NCBI RefSeq assembly: GCF_002101705.1
Contig: NZ_LQPC01000054.1
Span: 1 to 64,000, forward strand
Reading direction: 5' to 3'
DNA from: Mycolicibacterium iranicum
GTDB lineage: Bacteria; Actinomycetota; Actinomycetes; Mycobacteriales; Mycobacteriaceae
DNA length: 64,000 bases
The position numbers were made by a program, and so were the translations under genes. Shown piece by piece: positions 28,226 to 36,894 of this stretch. Under the pieces are notes generated by a model. The model searched no databases. It saw only the letters and a list, made by a program, of their open reading frames with translations, and was not told the origin of the DNA. Positions within the stretch are counted from its first letter, which is position 1; each line of letters starts with the position of its first letter.

Positions 28226-28243
28226 CCGGTGGGTTACCACCGG
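28226..28243 (+). terminator. Hairpin terminator after the flavoprotein gene
   Basis: CCGGTGG (28226-28232), loop GTTA and CCACCGG (28237-28243) form a perfect 7-bp GC-rich stem 34 bp after the stop codon. The tail has only scattered T residues, so it is the L-shaped type without a U tract that is common in mycobacteria. Confidence 0.5.
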
Positions 28244-28297
28244 GGCGTCTCGTTATATATGCTAAGTACTCGGCTGTTTCCGACCTGGAGCGAATTA

Positions 28298-28573
28298 ATG
28301 ACCTGGATCAAGAGCACACTGTCCGCTGCTGTCATGACGGGTGGGCTCGCGGCAGGAATGGTGGGTCTCGGTGCTGCCTCCGCCGGCGCGCAACCGGTCC
28401 CACCGCCACCCGTTCTCGGTGAGGTCCCCCCGGCATGGGCGCCGCCGAAACCCGCAGAGGTCTGGATCGGTCAGCCGGTCGTCTGGAACTCGGCCTGGGG
28501 CGGGCGCTGGGGCGTCTGGATCAATGGCGGCTGGATCTCCCTGACATCGAATCCTGTTACCGGCGGCGGATGA
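28298..28573 (+). CDS. Small secreted mycobacterial protein, unknown function
   Basis: 91 aa. A signal peptide (residues 1-31, cleavage after ASAGA) leads to a short mature protein rich in Pro and Trp (PPVLGEVPPAWAPPK, VWNSAWGGRWGVWINGGW). No domain is recognised. The start ATG 28298 gives a clean signal peptide and follows CTGGAG. Upstream, the AT-rich run 28253-28263 includes TATGCT (28258-28263), a likely -10 box. It may bind a wall component through its Trp-rich end, which is a guess. Confidence 0.65.
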   Translation: MTWIKSTLSAAVMTGGLAAGMVGLGAASAGAQPVPPPPVLGEVPPAWAPPKPAEVWIGQPVVWNSAWGGRWGVWINGGWISLTSNPVTGGG

Positions 28574-28666
28574 TTCAGTGCGCACGCCACAACGAATGCA
28601 TAGCTGCGCTTTATACTCACCCGGGGATTTGCGCACCCCAATCGACACGACGAGGCAGGAGCAACG

Positions 28667-29134
28667 ATGACCGGACTGAAGAGCCGCGTCACGCGAATGG
28701 GTCTGGGCATCCTCGGAGCCGCCGCGGTCTGCCTCAGCGTCGCCGGACCGGCGGCAGCCGATAGCACCGAGGACTATCCGATTCCGCGCCGCATCATCCA
28801 CACCACCTGTGACGTCGAGCAGTACTTGGCCGCGGTGCGCGACACCAACCCGGTGTACTTCGAGCGCTACATGATCGACCGCAGCAACCGCCCCGCCGAC
28901 GTCCAGCAGATGGCTTTCGACCGCATCCACTGGTTCTTTTCGCTCGACCCTGTCGGTCGCCGCCAGTACTCGGAGAACACCGCCACCAACGTCTTCTACG
29001 AGCAGGTGGCGACGCGCTGGGGCAACTGGGCCAAAATCTTCTTCAACAACAAGGGCGTCGTCGCCCACGCCACCGATGTGTGCATGAACTACCCCAAGGG
29101 CGATATGTCCGTGTGGAACTGGGTCGTTCGGTAA
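28667..29134 (+). CDS. DUF5078-type secreted protein
   Basis: 155 aa with a signal peptide cleaved after GPAAA (about 31). The mature domain reads HTTCDVEQYLAAVRDTNPVYFERYM, then RIHWFFSLDPVGRRQYSENTATN and VCMNYPKGDMSVWNW. This is the mycobacterial DUF5078 family, with two cysteines that probably form a disulfide. Function unknown; secreted. RBS-like AGGAGCA precedes ATG 28667. Its TAA abuts the stop of the convergent methyltransferase gene with no gap. Confidence 0.8.
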   Translation: MTGLKSRVTRMGLGILGAAAVCLSVAGPAAADSTEDYPIPRRIIHTTCDVEQYLAAVRDTNPVYFERYMIDRSNRPADVQQMAFDRIHWFFSLDPVGRRQYSENTATNVFYEQVATRWGNWAKIFFNNKGVVAHATDVCMNYPKGDMSVWNWVVR

Positions 29135-29779
29135 CTAGGTTTTGACACCGACCGTGATCAGGTCGGAGATCGGCGTCCACACCGGGCGTCGGACGCGGTG
29201 CTGATCCTCGACGGCGAAACCGGCCTCGGTGAACATCGTGCGCATCTCGCCGAGAGTCGGGGCGTGCGAGGGATTCAGCCGGTTCGCCAGAAGCCACTGG
29301 ATCTGGAGACCGGGCAGCCGCTGCCGCGGACTCAAGGTGGCCACCGCCGCGAAACCGCCTGGCGCCAGCACTCGGTGGAACTCCCGCAGGGCGGCGGGCT
29401 GATTGAACCAGTGGAACGCCGAGGTGGTCACCACGGCATCCAGGGCGGCGTCGTCGAACGGTAGTTGCTCAGCCGGTGCGCGATGCCACTGAACTCGGGT
29501 TGATCGGCCGGCCGCCTGTTCCAGCATCCCTTCTGACAGGTCCACGCCGTAGACGGCATCGGGCTGCAGCTCACGTTCGATCCTGTCCGCGAGAATCCCT
29601 GTGCCACAACCGACATCGGCCACCCTGCGCGATCCATGGGCGCGCAGCAGCGCGATCATCTCGTTTTGCGGCGGGCGATACACCCACCGCTGCACGACCG
29701 CAGTGTCGTAGACAGGCGCCGCGAAGCCCCAGAATCCGGTGACCGCTTCGTTGAAGCCTCTGCGGCTGGGCAGACTCAG
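29135..29779 (-). CDS. Class I SAM-dependent methyltransferase, probable CTG start
   Basis: About 214 aa. Motif I is VADVGCGTG, motif II VYGVDLSEGML, and the post-I region runs HRAPAEQLPFDDAALDAVVTTSAFHW, as in UbiE/BioC-like methyltransferases (Methyltransf_11). The conserved N-terminal part (FWGFAAPVYDTAVVQRWVYR) has no ATG or GTG before it until 29947, deep inside the upstream gene. A CTG at 29779 overlaps the upstream stop as CTGA, mirroring the ATGA overlaps of the two gene pairs before it, so I propose CTG initiation by coupling. The substrate may be a lipid handled by the MmpL pump. Confidence 0.75.
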   Translation of the reverse strand: MSLPSRRGFNEAVTGFWGFAAPVYDTAVVQRWVYRPPQNEMIALLRAHGSRRVADVGCGTGILADRIERELQPDAVYGVDLSEGMLEQAAGRSTRVQWHRAPAEQLPFDDAALDAVVTTSAFHWFNQPAALREFHRVLAPGGFAAVATLSPRQRLPGLQIQWLLANRLNPSHAPTLGEMRTMFTEAGFAVEDQHRVRRPVWTPISDLITVGVKT

Positions 29780-30111
29780 TTCTGTGCCTGACCCAGGATG
29801 GGCAGTTTGTCCGGGCAGTACGTGCGCAGCGCCGCGGCGAGGAACTTGTACGCCTGGTCGGTGGTCGCGTCCTTCTCGAGCTGGTTGTGCACGAACGTCG
29901 CCGACGCGAACAGATCGGGGTCGGTGCCCATTGTGATGCGTTTGCACGCGATCTTGCCGATCCAGGCGTTGTAGTCCTTTTGGCCGTAGATGCCGTACGT
30001 GTTCAGCTCGTTGGTGAACGCGGTGTCCGGATCCGCAGCGGCGGGTGCCGCGGTGCCCAGCGCTCCCAGTGACACGGCCGCTGCGGCCACACCGATCATG
30101 AGGCGCTTCAT
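29776..30111 (-). CDS. DUF732 family secreted protein
   Basis: 111 aa. A signal peptide (cleavage after AAPAAA, about 26) is followed by the DUF732 helical domain: DPDTAFTNELNTYGI, IACKRITMG, TYCPDKLP, with two cysteines for one disulfide. DUF732 proteins are numerous small exported proteins in mycobacteria with no known activity. The start ATG 30111 overlaps the mmpL stop by 4 bp, placing an exported protein directly in the transporter operon; it may be a periplasmic partner. Confidence 0.8.
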   Translation of the reverse strand: MKRLMIGVAAAAVSLGALGTAAPAAADPDTAFTNELNTYGIYGQKDYNAWIGKIACKRITMGTDPDLFASATFVHNQLEKDATTDQAYKFLAAALRTYCPDKLPILGQAQN

Positions 30112-33014
30112 GCCCTCACTCCTTCCGACGGATCCGTTTGCAGCCCACCAGGTCTCGGCCAGGGCGCGGGGACAGGGCGGGTGCGTACCCGCTGCGGCCA
30201 CCAGAACCACGGACCCAGTAACGCGGCGATGGACGGTGTCATGAACGCTCGAATCACCAGCGTGTCGAACAACAGACCCAGACCGATCGTCGTGCCGACC
30301 TGCCCGATGACGGTCAGCTCGCTGACCGACATCGACATCATCGTAAGCGCGAAGACCAGCCCTGCGGCCGTTACGACGGAACCACTGCCGCCCATCGCGC
30401 GGATGATGCCGGTGCCGATTCCTGCATGTATCTCCTCTTTGAGTCGGGAGACCAGCAGCAGGTTGTAGTCGGCGCCGACGGCCAGCAGGATGATCACCGC
30501 CATGGCGAGCACCATCCAGTGCAGCTCCTGGCCCAGGATGTGCTGCCACAGCAGCACCGAGAGCCCGAACGATGCGGCCAGCGACAACACCACGGTCCCG
30601 ACGATCACCGCGGCCGCGACGACGGCCCGCGTCAGGATCAGCATGATGATGAAGATCAGGCCCAGCGCCGAGATGCCCGCGATCAGCAGGTCGTAGTTGT
30701 TGCCATCCTGCATGTCCTTGAAGGTTGCCGCGGTACCGCCGAGGTAGACCTTCGAACCCTCAAGCGGAGTGCCCTTGATCGCCTCCTTGGCCGCCGTCTT
30801 GATCTTGTCGATCTTGGCCACGCCCTCGGGGCTCAGCGGATCGCCCTCGTGGGAGATGATGAAGCGCACGGCATGGCCATCGGGGGACAGGAACTGCTCC
30901 AGGCCGCGCTGGAAGTCGGCGTTCTCGAAGATTTCCGGCGGTAGGTAGAACGAATCGTCGTTCATCGAGTCGTCGAACGCCTCACCCATGGCGTCGGCGT
31001 CCTCCGACATCGCCGCCATCTGATCCTGCTGACCCTTCTGCGACTGATACATCGTCAGCATCATCGTGCGCATGGTCTTCATGGTCTCGATCATCTCGGG
31101 CATGAGCGCGACCATCTGCGGCATCAGCGTGTTGAGCCGGCGCATGTCCGGCAGGATCTCCCGGAAGTCGTCGGTCATGATGTTGATGCCGTCGAGCGTG
31201 TCGAACACCGACCGCAGCGCCCAGCACACCGGGATGTTGTAGCAGTGCGGTTCCCAGTAGAAGTAGTTGCGGATAGGTCGGAAGAAGTCATCGAAGTTCG
31301 CAATGCTGTCGCGCAGATCCTCGATGTCGGTGAGCATGTTCTCCATCTTGGAGACCATGTCGTTGGTGATCGATGCCATCTGAGCAGTCAGATTCGACAT
31401 CTTCTCCATGGTCGCGATGGTGTTGGCCATCTCGTCGGCCTGCACCAGCATGTCGGCCATGCGGTCCTGCATGTACTTCTCGTTGAGGCGCTGGGTGGTG
31501 CCCTGCATGCTCATCTGGAACGGGATCGACGTGTGCTTGATCGGCTTGCCGTCGGGACGGGTGATGGCCTGCACGCGGGCAATGCCCTCGACCCTGAACA
31601 GCGCCTTGGCGATCTTGTCGATGACCAGGAAGTCCGCCGAGTTGCGCAGGTCGTGATCGCTTTCGATCATCAGCAGCTCGGGGTTCATGCGGGCCTGATC
31701 GAAGTGTTCGTCGGCGACCGCGTAACCCTCGTTGGCGGGCAGGTCGGCAGGCAGGTAGTCGCGGTCGTTGTAGTTGGTCCGGTAGCCGGGCAGCGCCAGC
31801 AGGCCGACCAGCGTGATCGCCATCGTCGCAATCAGAATCGGCCCCGGCCAGCGAACCACCGCGGCGCCGATCTTGCGCCAGCCCCGGATCCGCATGGCGC
31901 GCTTGGGTTCCAGCAGCTTTCCGAAGCGTGTTGCGATGCTGATGATCGCGACCATCAACACCACGCCCGCCATCACGACGACGAACATGCCGATCGCCAG
32001 GGGGACACCCATGGTCTGGAAGTAAGGCAGCCGGGTGAAGCTCAGGCAGAACGTCGCGCCCGCGATGGTGAGGCCGGAACCGAGCACGACGTGCGCCGTG
32101 CCGTGGAACATCGTGTAGTAGGCCTGTTCCTTGTCCTCACCAGCAGAACGGGCCTCTTGATATCGGCCTATCAGGAAGATCGCATAGTCGGTGGCTGCCG
32201 CGATCGCGAGCGTCACCAACAGGTTCGTCGCAAACGTGGACAGGCCGATGATCTCGGTGTGGCCGAGGAACGCGACGACACCGCGGGCGGTGGCCAGTGA
32301 CAGCACGACCATGACGAGCGTGATCAGCACCGTCACGATCGATCGGTAGACCAGCAGCAGCATCGCGATGATGACGGTGAACGTCACCGCCTCGATCATG
32401 CGCATGCTGCGGTCGCCGGCGATGTGCTGGTCGGCGGCCAGCGCCGCCGGACCTGTCACATAGGCCTTGACCCCCGGCGGTGCCTCCAGGCTGTTGACGA
32501 TGCTCTGAACGGACTTCACCGACTCGTTTGCCAGCGCCTCACCCTGGTTGCCGGCGAGTTTGACCTGGACGTAGGCCGCCTTGCCGTCGTTGCTCTGCGA
32601 GCCCGACGCGGTCAGGGGGTCGCTCCAGAAGTCCTGAACCGACTGCACGTGTGCGGTGTCGGCCTCGAGGCGGTCGACCAGTTCGTCGTACCAGGCGTGC
32701 GCCTCGTCGCCGAGCGGCTGCTCCCCCTCGAAGACGATCATGACCGAGCTGTCGGAATCGCCTTCCTCGAACAGCTCGCCGACCTTCTTCATCGAGATCA
32801 TCGAGGGCGCGTCATTGGGGCTCATCGAGACCGCCTGGGCCTCGCCGACCGCTTCGAGCTGGGGGACGAAGACGTTCAGGCAGACGATCACGCCGACCCA
32901 GACCACGACGATCGGCAGCGCGAACAGTCGGATCATCCGCGGGATGAACGGCCTGTGGGGCTGGCGTGCCGAGGGGAACTCGTCGGTGCGGGCGTCGGAA
33001 ACTGTTGCGCTCAT
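30108..33014 (-). CDS. mmpL: MmpL family RND lipid/siderophore transporter
   Basis: 968 aa, the length of MmpL4/MmpL5. There are twelve membrane helices in two halves with two large periplasmic loops. The paired proton-relay motifs are ATDYAIFLIGRYQEAR in the first half and GADYNLLLVSRLKEE in the second. The second loop contains a long Met-rich helical hairpin (NTIATMEKMSNLTAQM...), as in MmpL4/5. It exports lipids, siderophores or drugs with MmpS. The start ATG 33014 overlaps the mmpS stop. The cargo cannot be read; the methyltransferase at the end of the operon suggests a methylated lipid. Confidence 0.93.
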   Translation of the reverse strand: MSATVSDARTDEFPSARQPHRPFIPRMIRLFALPIVVVWVGVIVCLNVFVPQLEAVGEAQAVSMSPNDAPSMISMKKVGELFEEGDSDSSVMIVFEGEQPLGDEAHAWYDELVDRLEADTAHVQSVQDFWSDPLTASGSQSNDGKAAYVQVKLAGNQGEALANESVKSVQSIVNSLEAPPGVKAYVTGPAALAADQHIAGDRSMRMIEAVTFTVIIAMLLLVYRSIVTVLITLVMVVLSLATARGVVAFLGHTEIIGLSTFATNLLVTLAIAAATDYAIFLIGRYQEARSAGEDKEQAYYTMFHGTAHVVLGSGLTIAGATFCLSFTRLPYFQTMGVPLAIGMFVVVMAGVVLMVAIISIATRFGKLLEPKRAMRIRGWRKIGAAVVRWPGPILIATMAITLVGLLALPGYRTNYNDRDYLPADLPANEGYAVADEHFDQARMNPELLMIESDHDLRNSADFLVIDKIAKALFRVEGIARVQAITRPDGKPIKHTSIPFQMSMQGTTQRLNEKYMQDRMADMLVQADEMANTIATMEKMSNLTAQMASITNDMVSKMENMLTDIEDLRDSIANFDDFFRPIRNYFYWEPHCYNIPVCWALRSVFDTLDGINIMTDDFREILPDMRRLNTLMPQMVALMPEMIETMKTMRTMMLTMYQSQKGQQDQMAAMSEDADAMGEAFDDSMNDDSFYLPPEIFENADFQRGLEQFLSPDGHAVRFIISHEGDPLSPEGVAKIDKIKTAAKEAIKGTPLEGSKVYLGGTAATFKDMQDGNNYDLLIAGISALGLIFIIMLILTRAVVAAAVIVGTVVLSLAASFGLSVLLWQHILGQELHWMVLAMAVIILLAVGADYNLLLVSRLKEEIHAGIGTGIIRAMGGSGSVVTAAGLVFALTMMSMSVSELTVIGQVGTTIGLGLLFDTLVIRAFMTPSIAALLGPWFWWPQRVRTRPVPAPWPRPGGLQTDPSEGVRA

Positions 33015-33439
33015 GCGGATTTCACGAAGCAGAAGGTCTGGGCATTCAAGCCGTCGGTCGTCCTCTCGTCCTTCAACTCGTCGTCGACGAATATCCGGCA
33101 GGTGATGGTGCTGCCGTCGCCCTGGGCGACGATGTTGGGTGCCGCGGACGGCTCGGTGGTCTCCAGCGTCAGCGACCAGGGGAGTGCGGCTCCGTCGACG
33201 CGCTGGGGCTTGGCGTCGAGATCGAGGTAGTTCACATCGGCATAGCTGCCGGTACCGGTGATCTCGTAGCGAACGACTTTGGGATCGAACGGTTCCGGGA
33301 GATCGGCGAAGTTGCGGGGGGTCTCGATGATGCCCTCGGAACCGAAGAAGGTACGGATGCGGGCCACCGTCAGACCGGCGATGACGACGACGACGATGAT
33401 GAGCAGCGGTAGCCACACCTTCTTGCCGATTGCTAGCAC
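33011..33439 (-). CDS. mmpS: MmpS family membrane accessory protein
   Basis: 142 aa from GTG 33439. It has one N-terminal helix (WLPLLIIVVVVIAGLTV) followed by a periplasmic beta-rich domain with KVVRYEITGTGSYADVNYLD and TITCRIFVDDELKDE, the MmpS signature; two cysteines could pair. MmpS partners assist MmpL export. It is the first gene of the four-gene operon. The 257 bp upstream are AT-rich and contain an inverted repeat at 33512-33530. Confidence 0.92.
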   Translation of the reverse strand: MLAIGKKVWLPLLIIVVVVIAGLTVARIRTFFGSEGIIETPRNFADLPEPFDPKVVRYEITGTGSYADVNYLDLDAKPQRVDGAALPWSLTLETTEPSAAPNIVAQGDGSTITCRIFVDDELKDERTTDGLNAQTFCFVKSA

Positions 33440-33511
33440 GGTTGCTGACCCCGCGGAGTGGCGCGCATGTGACCCCTGGAAAATATTCGTGACTATTGTT
33501 TGGCTGATCGT

Positions 33512-33530
33512 AACTTAGCGCGTTTAAGTT
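33512..33530. promoter_or_regulatory. Inverted repeat AACTTA-N7-TAAGTT between mmpS and cyp
   Basis: AACTTA (33512-33517) and TAAGTT (33525-33530) are exact complements around GCGCGTT. The site lies 73 bp upstream of mmpS in an AT-rich divergent intergenic region, a typical place for a TetR or MarR operator. No regulator gene is adjacent, so the cognate protein would be encoded elsewhere. Confidence 0.4.
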
Positions 33531-33696
33531 CTCATCCAGCCACAGATTAGCTCAAGCGATTGTGTCCCTGCTAACTCATTTCGCACGCGCGCGATCCAGG
33601 TCACAATTTGACGCTTGCGGTGTTTGTCTCAGCGCTGCTAGACATAGCGGCAGCCCAATGCTGAGCAGTCGCACAGCCGACGAGGAGCGTGCCGGG

Positions 33697-34881
33697 ATGA
33701 CCGTGTACTACGACCCCTACGACCTGAACATCACCGCCGACCCCTACCCAACCTATGCGCGCTTACGTGACGAAGCACCTCTTTATTACAACGAACGCTA
33801 CGACTTCTGGGCGCTGTCGCGTCACACCGACGTCGAGAAGGCGTTGCTGGACTGGGCGACCTTCTCCAACAGCCGCAGCGACATCCTTGAGCTGGTCAAG
33901 TCCGACTTCGCCATGCCCGAAGGCGTGATGATGTTCGAGGACCCGCCCGAACACACCATGCTGCGCGGATTGATGTCGCGGGTGTTTACGCCCCGCCGCA
34001 TGGCCGAGATCGAGGACCAGATCCGGCGGTACTGCGTGAGCTGCCTCGACCCCCTGGTGGGCTCGGACGGTTTCGATGTCATCGCCGAGCTCGCCGCGAT
34101 GATGCCGATGCGGGTGATCGGCATGCTGCTCGGCATCCCGGAGTCGGAGCAGGTTTCGGTGCGTGACGCCAACGATGCGAACCTGCGGACCAAGCCGGGT
34201 GCGCCGATGAAGGTCGCCGACCCCGACAGGATCGCCGACGGCCGCATCTATGCGGATTACGTCGAATGGCGCTCGGCCAACCCCTCCGACGATCTGATGA
34301 CCGCGCTGCTGAACGTCGAGTTCACCGATGAGCACGGCGTCGAACGCAAGCTGACGCGCAAGGAAGTGCTGCACTACACCCAGGTGGTGGCCGGCGCCGG
34401 AAACGAGACCACCGGGCGGCTGATCGGCTGGCTGGCCAAGGTGCTCGCCGAGCACCCTCACCAGCGCAGGCAGATCGTCGACGACCGGTCACTGCTGGGA
34501 CGCGCCGTCGATGAAACCCTCCGCTTCGAACCCACCGGACCACACGTCGCGCGTTATCTCGCAAAGGATTTCGAGTACGGCGACACCACCGTGCCCGCGG
34601 GGAGTGCGATCCTGCTGCTCTTCGGCGCCGCCAACCGCGACGAGCGCCGATACCGCGATCCCGACACATTCGACATTCATCGCGACAACATCAGCCACCT
34701 GACGTTCGGAAAGGGTCTGCACTACTGCCTGGGTGCCAACCTCGCGCGCCTCGAAGGCCGCGTCGCACTCGACGAACTGCTCAACCGGTGGCCCGAGTGG
34801 GATATCGACTACGGCAGCGCCCAGCTGGCCCCGACCTCCACGGTCAGGGGCTGGGAACACCTACGGGTGCTGGTCGCCTGA
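33697..34881 (+). CDS. Cytochrome P450
   Basis: 394 aa, soluble bacterial P450. The I-helix motif is AGAGNETT (232-239), the K-helix ExxR is ETLR (273-276), and the heme loop FGKGLHYCLGANLAR carries the cysteine ligand C344. Before the heme loop, AARYLA-type and GAANRDERRY elements are normal. It hydroxylates a hydrophobic substrate using ferredoxin partners not encoded next to it. The start ATG 33697 gives the standard length; the frame extends upstream but adds no family sequence. Substrate unknown; steroid or fatty acid types are common in mycobacteria. Its last 21 bp overlap a convergent gene. Confidence 0.93.
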   Translation: MTVYYDPYDLNITADPYPTYARLRDEAPLYYNERYDFWALSRHTDVEKALLDWATFSNSRSDILELVKSDFAMPEGVMMFEDPPEHTMLRGLMSRVFTPRRMAEIEDQIRRYCVSCLDPLVGSDGFDVIAELAAMMPMRVIGMLLGIPESEQVSVRDANDANLRTKPGAPMKVADPDRIADGRIYADYVEWRSANPSDDLMTALLNVEFTDEHGVERKLTRKEVLHYTQVVAGAGNETTGRLIGWLAKVLAEHPHQRRQIVDDRSLLGRAVDETLRFEPTGPHVARYLAKDFEYGDTTVPAGSAILLLFGAANRDERRYRDPDTFDIHRDNISHLTFGKGLHYCLGANLARLEGRVALDELLNRWPEWDIDYGSAQLAPTSTVRGWEHLRVLVA

Positions 34882-35295
34882 GGCGCCGGAGCCTTCGCTG
34901 TCGGGGCCGGAATCGCCGCCGGCATCGAGGACGCTGACGGCGATGCCATACGGCAGGAAGCGCACGCGGCGCTTCGGGTCGGTGTTGTCCTTGTTCGCCC
35001 GCAGCGCGTCCAACTCCGTCGGATACACCTGCTCGATGTGGGCGCCGCCCGCGTCGTCGATTGTGTAGATCGCCCACACGCCATCGCCGGCCTCGCCGGT
35101 GGTCTCAGGCCGGGGCCGCGGACGCGTGCCGCGCGAGAACTCATCGAACAGCGCAGACCACCCCGCCCGCTCACCAGGTGTGCCGACGAACCTTCCGAGG
35201 CCGTCCAGCGCCTCCTTGAGCCCTTCGCCCGCCTCGCGCACGACACGGTCCAAATCCTCGGGGTCGAATCCGAAGGGTCCGTTGCTCCTGGCCAT
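34861..35295 (-). CDS. Conserved mycobacterial hypothetical protein
   Basis: 144 aa, no signal peptide. The N-terminal part (MARSNGPFGFDPEDLDRVVREAGEGL) is an acidic helix, and the second half has an IYTIDDAGGAHIEQVYPTELDALRANKDN region and ends in a low-complexity acidic tail. I recognise it only as a mycobacterial conserved protein. The start ATG 35295 is preceded by AGGAGGA on the minus strand. The 3' end overlaps the P450 gene by 21 bp on the opposite strand. Confidence 0.65.
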   Translation of the reverse strand: MARSNGPFGFDPEDLDRVVREAGEGLKEALDGLGRFVGTPGERAGWSALFDEFSRGTRPRPRPETTGEAGDGVWAIYTIDDAGGAHIEQVYPTELDALRANKDNTDPKRRVRFLPYGIAVSVLDAGGDSGPDSEGSGASGDQHP

Positions 35296-35399
35296 GTGGT
35301 CCTCCTCGTGGCAGCGCAGAAAACGCTGCCGTCAGAGACCAGTGTGCCTGCGACGGCAGGTCTAGTCGACTGTCGCGCGGCGAGGTGGTAGGCAACCAT

Positions 35400-36209
35400 A
35401 TGCCCTTCACACACGCCGACGCGCTGGCCGCGGCGCAGCGCTCGCTCGTCGCCGCGGGAACGCACGACCGCGACGGCTGGATCGGGCTGTTCACCGCCGA
35501 TGGCAGGGTCGAAGACCCGGTCGGGTCGGCGCCACACCGGGGGCATCCGGCGATCGGGCGGTTCTACGACACCTTCATCGCCCCGCGCTCGATCTCGTTC
35601 CGACCCGACGGCGATACCGTCGTCGGTTCCATCGTGATCCGCGACGTCGAACTTCAGATCGAGATGTCGTCGTCGCTGACGATGACCGTCCCGACCTACA
35701 TCCGCTACGACATGCGCGACGAGCGCGGGGAGCTCAAGATCGCCGCGCTGTCGGCCTACTGGGAGCTACCCGCGATGATGGGCCGGTTCGCCCGGGCAGG
35801 TCTGGGTGCCGTGCCCGCCGGTGTGTCGCTGGGCAGGACGATGGTCGCCAATCAAGGTCTCGGCGGCAGTCTCGGATTCCTCAGCGGGTTCCGTGGACTG
35901 GGCAGCGGTGGCAAAGCGCTGTTCGGCCGTTTCCTCGACGACGTCTGCGGAGGAGACGAGGTCGGCATGCGGCGCCTGCTCTCGGACGCCACGCTGACCC
36001 TCGGGGACAGCGAGCCGGTGACCTCATCTGATCTTGTCAAGAACCTTTCAGGTGGCAACTGGAGCAAGCTGATCGGCGCCGGTCGTTCTGTCGCGGCGCG
36101 CATCGACCGCGACGGGCGGCGAAGTGTGCTCATCGCCGAAATCGGGGCCGGGACGGGCGCGGATCGCACTCGCATTACCCGGCTCCGCCTTTTCGCCGAG
36201 GTCAACTGA
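35400..36209 (+). CDS. SnoaL/ketosteroid-isomerase-like fold protein
   Basis: 269 aa. The N-terminal ~130 residues have the NTF2-like cone fold pattern: an initial helix, WIGLFTADGRVEDPVG, HRGHPAIGRFYDTFI, then sheets ending IAALSAYWELPAMM. The remaining half (GGSLGFLSGFRGLG..., TSSDLVKNLSGGNWSKL) is a second region without recognised motif. Such proteins bind or isomerise hydrophobic small molecules; the catalytic residues of true isomerases are not evident. The start ATG 35400 follows GAGGTGG, and the frame upstream adds only five residues. Confidence 0.65.
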   Translation: MPFTHADALAAAQRSLVAAGTHDRDGWIGLFTADGRVEDPVGSAPHRGHPAIGRFYDTFIAPRSISFRPDGDTVVGSIVIRDVELQIEMSSSLTMTVPTYIRYDMRDERGELKIAALSAYWELPAMMGRFARAGLGAVPAGVSLGRTMVANQGLGGSLGFLSGFRGLGSGGKALFGRFLDDVCGGDEVGMRRLLSDATLTLGDSEPVTSSDLVKNLSGGNWSKLIGAGRSVAARIDRDGRRSVLIAEIGAGTGADRTRITRLRLFAEVN

Positions 36210-36270
36210 CGGCAACGTTTCGGTCGCGGTGTCGCCCGGGGCGAGCTGAACGTGAGAACGTAACAGCACC

Positions 36271-36873
36271 ATGTCAGAGTCTGTTGCGTCCAGCCCGCCC
36301 GGCGGTGACCCTTTTCCCGGCAACTTTCTGACCTACGAGCAGTTCGGCCGCAGGTTCTTCGAGATCGCCGTGACAGAGCAGCGGGTCGGCGCAGCGATCG
36401 GCGAAATCGCCGGCGAGGCCTTCGAGATGGGCCCGATCGCGCAGGGACCCGGCCGTATCGCCAAGGTGACTGCGAAAGTCCGCATTCAGCAGCCCAAGGT
36501 GACCCGCGACGTCGGCGAGCTGATCACCTTCGCGATCCGGATCCCCCTGGAGATCGACATGGTCGTCGACCTCCGCATCGACAAACCGAAGTTCATGGTC
36601 TTCGGCGAGATCTCGCTCCGTGCGACCGCCAAGGCGGCCGAGCCGCTGCTGCTGATTCTCGACGTGGAGAAACCGCGCGCCTCCGATATCGCGATCCACG
36701 TGACGTCGAAGTCCCTGCGCGGCGAAGTGGTGCGCATCATCGGCGGCGTGGACGCCGAGATCAAACGCTTCATCGCCCTGCACGTCGCCGGCGAGATCGA
36801 CAGCCCAGGATCACAGGAAGCGAAGGTCATCGACGTCGCCGAGACCATCGCCGACACCTGGACCGGCGTCTGA
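36271..36873 (+). CDS. Conserved mycobacterial hypothetical, beta-rich
   Basis: 200 aa, no signal peptide or membrane helix. Alternating hydrophobic strands (LITFAIRIPLEIDMVVDLRID, KFMVFGEISLRATAKA, LLLILDVEKP) suggest an open beta-barrel or lipid-binding sheet, with a C-terminal helix (GGVDAEIKRFIALHVAGEI). I do not recognise the family. It follows the SnoaL-like gene by 61 bp on the same strand. Confidence 0.6.
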   Translation: MSESVASSPPGGDPFPGNFLTYEQFGRRFFEIAVTEQRVGAAIGEIAGEAFEMGPIAQGPGRIAKVTAKVRIQQPKVTRDVGELITFAIRIPLEIDMVVDLRIDKPKFMVFGEISLRATAKAAEPLLLILDVEKPRASDIAIHVTSKSLRGEVVRIIGGVDAEIKRFIALHVAGEIDSPGSQEAKVIDVAETIADTWTGV

Positions 36874-36894
36874 GTCTCACGCCTCTGCCATCGC

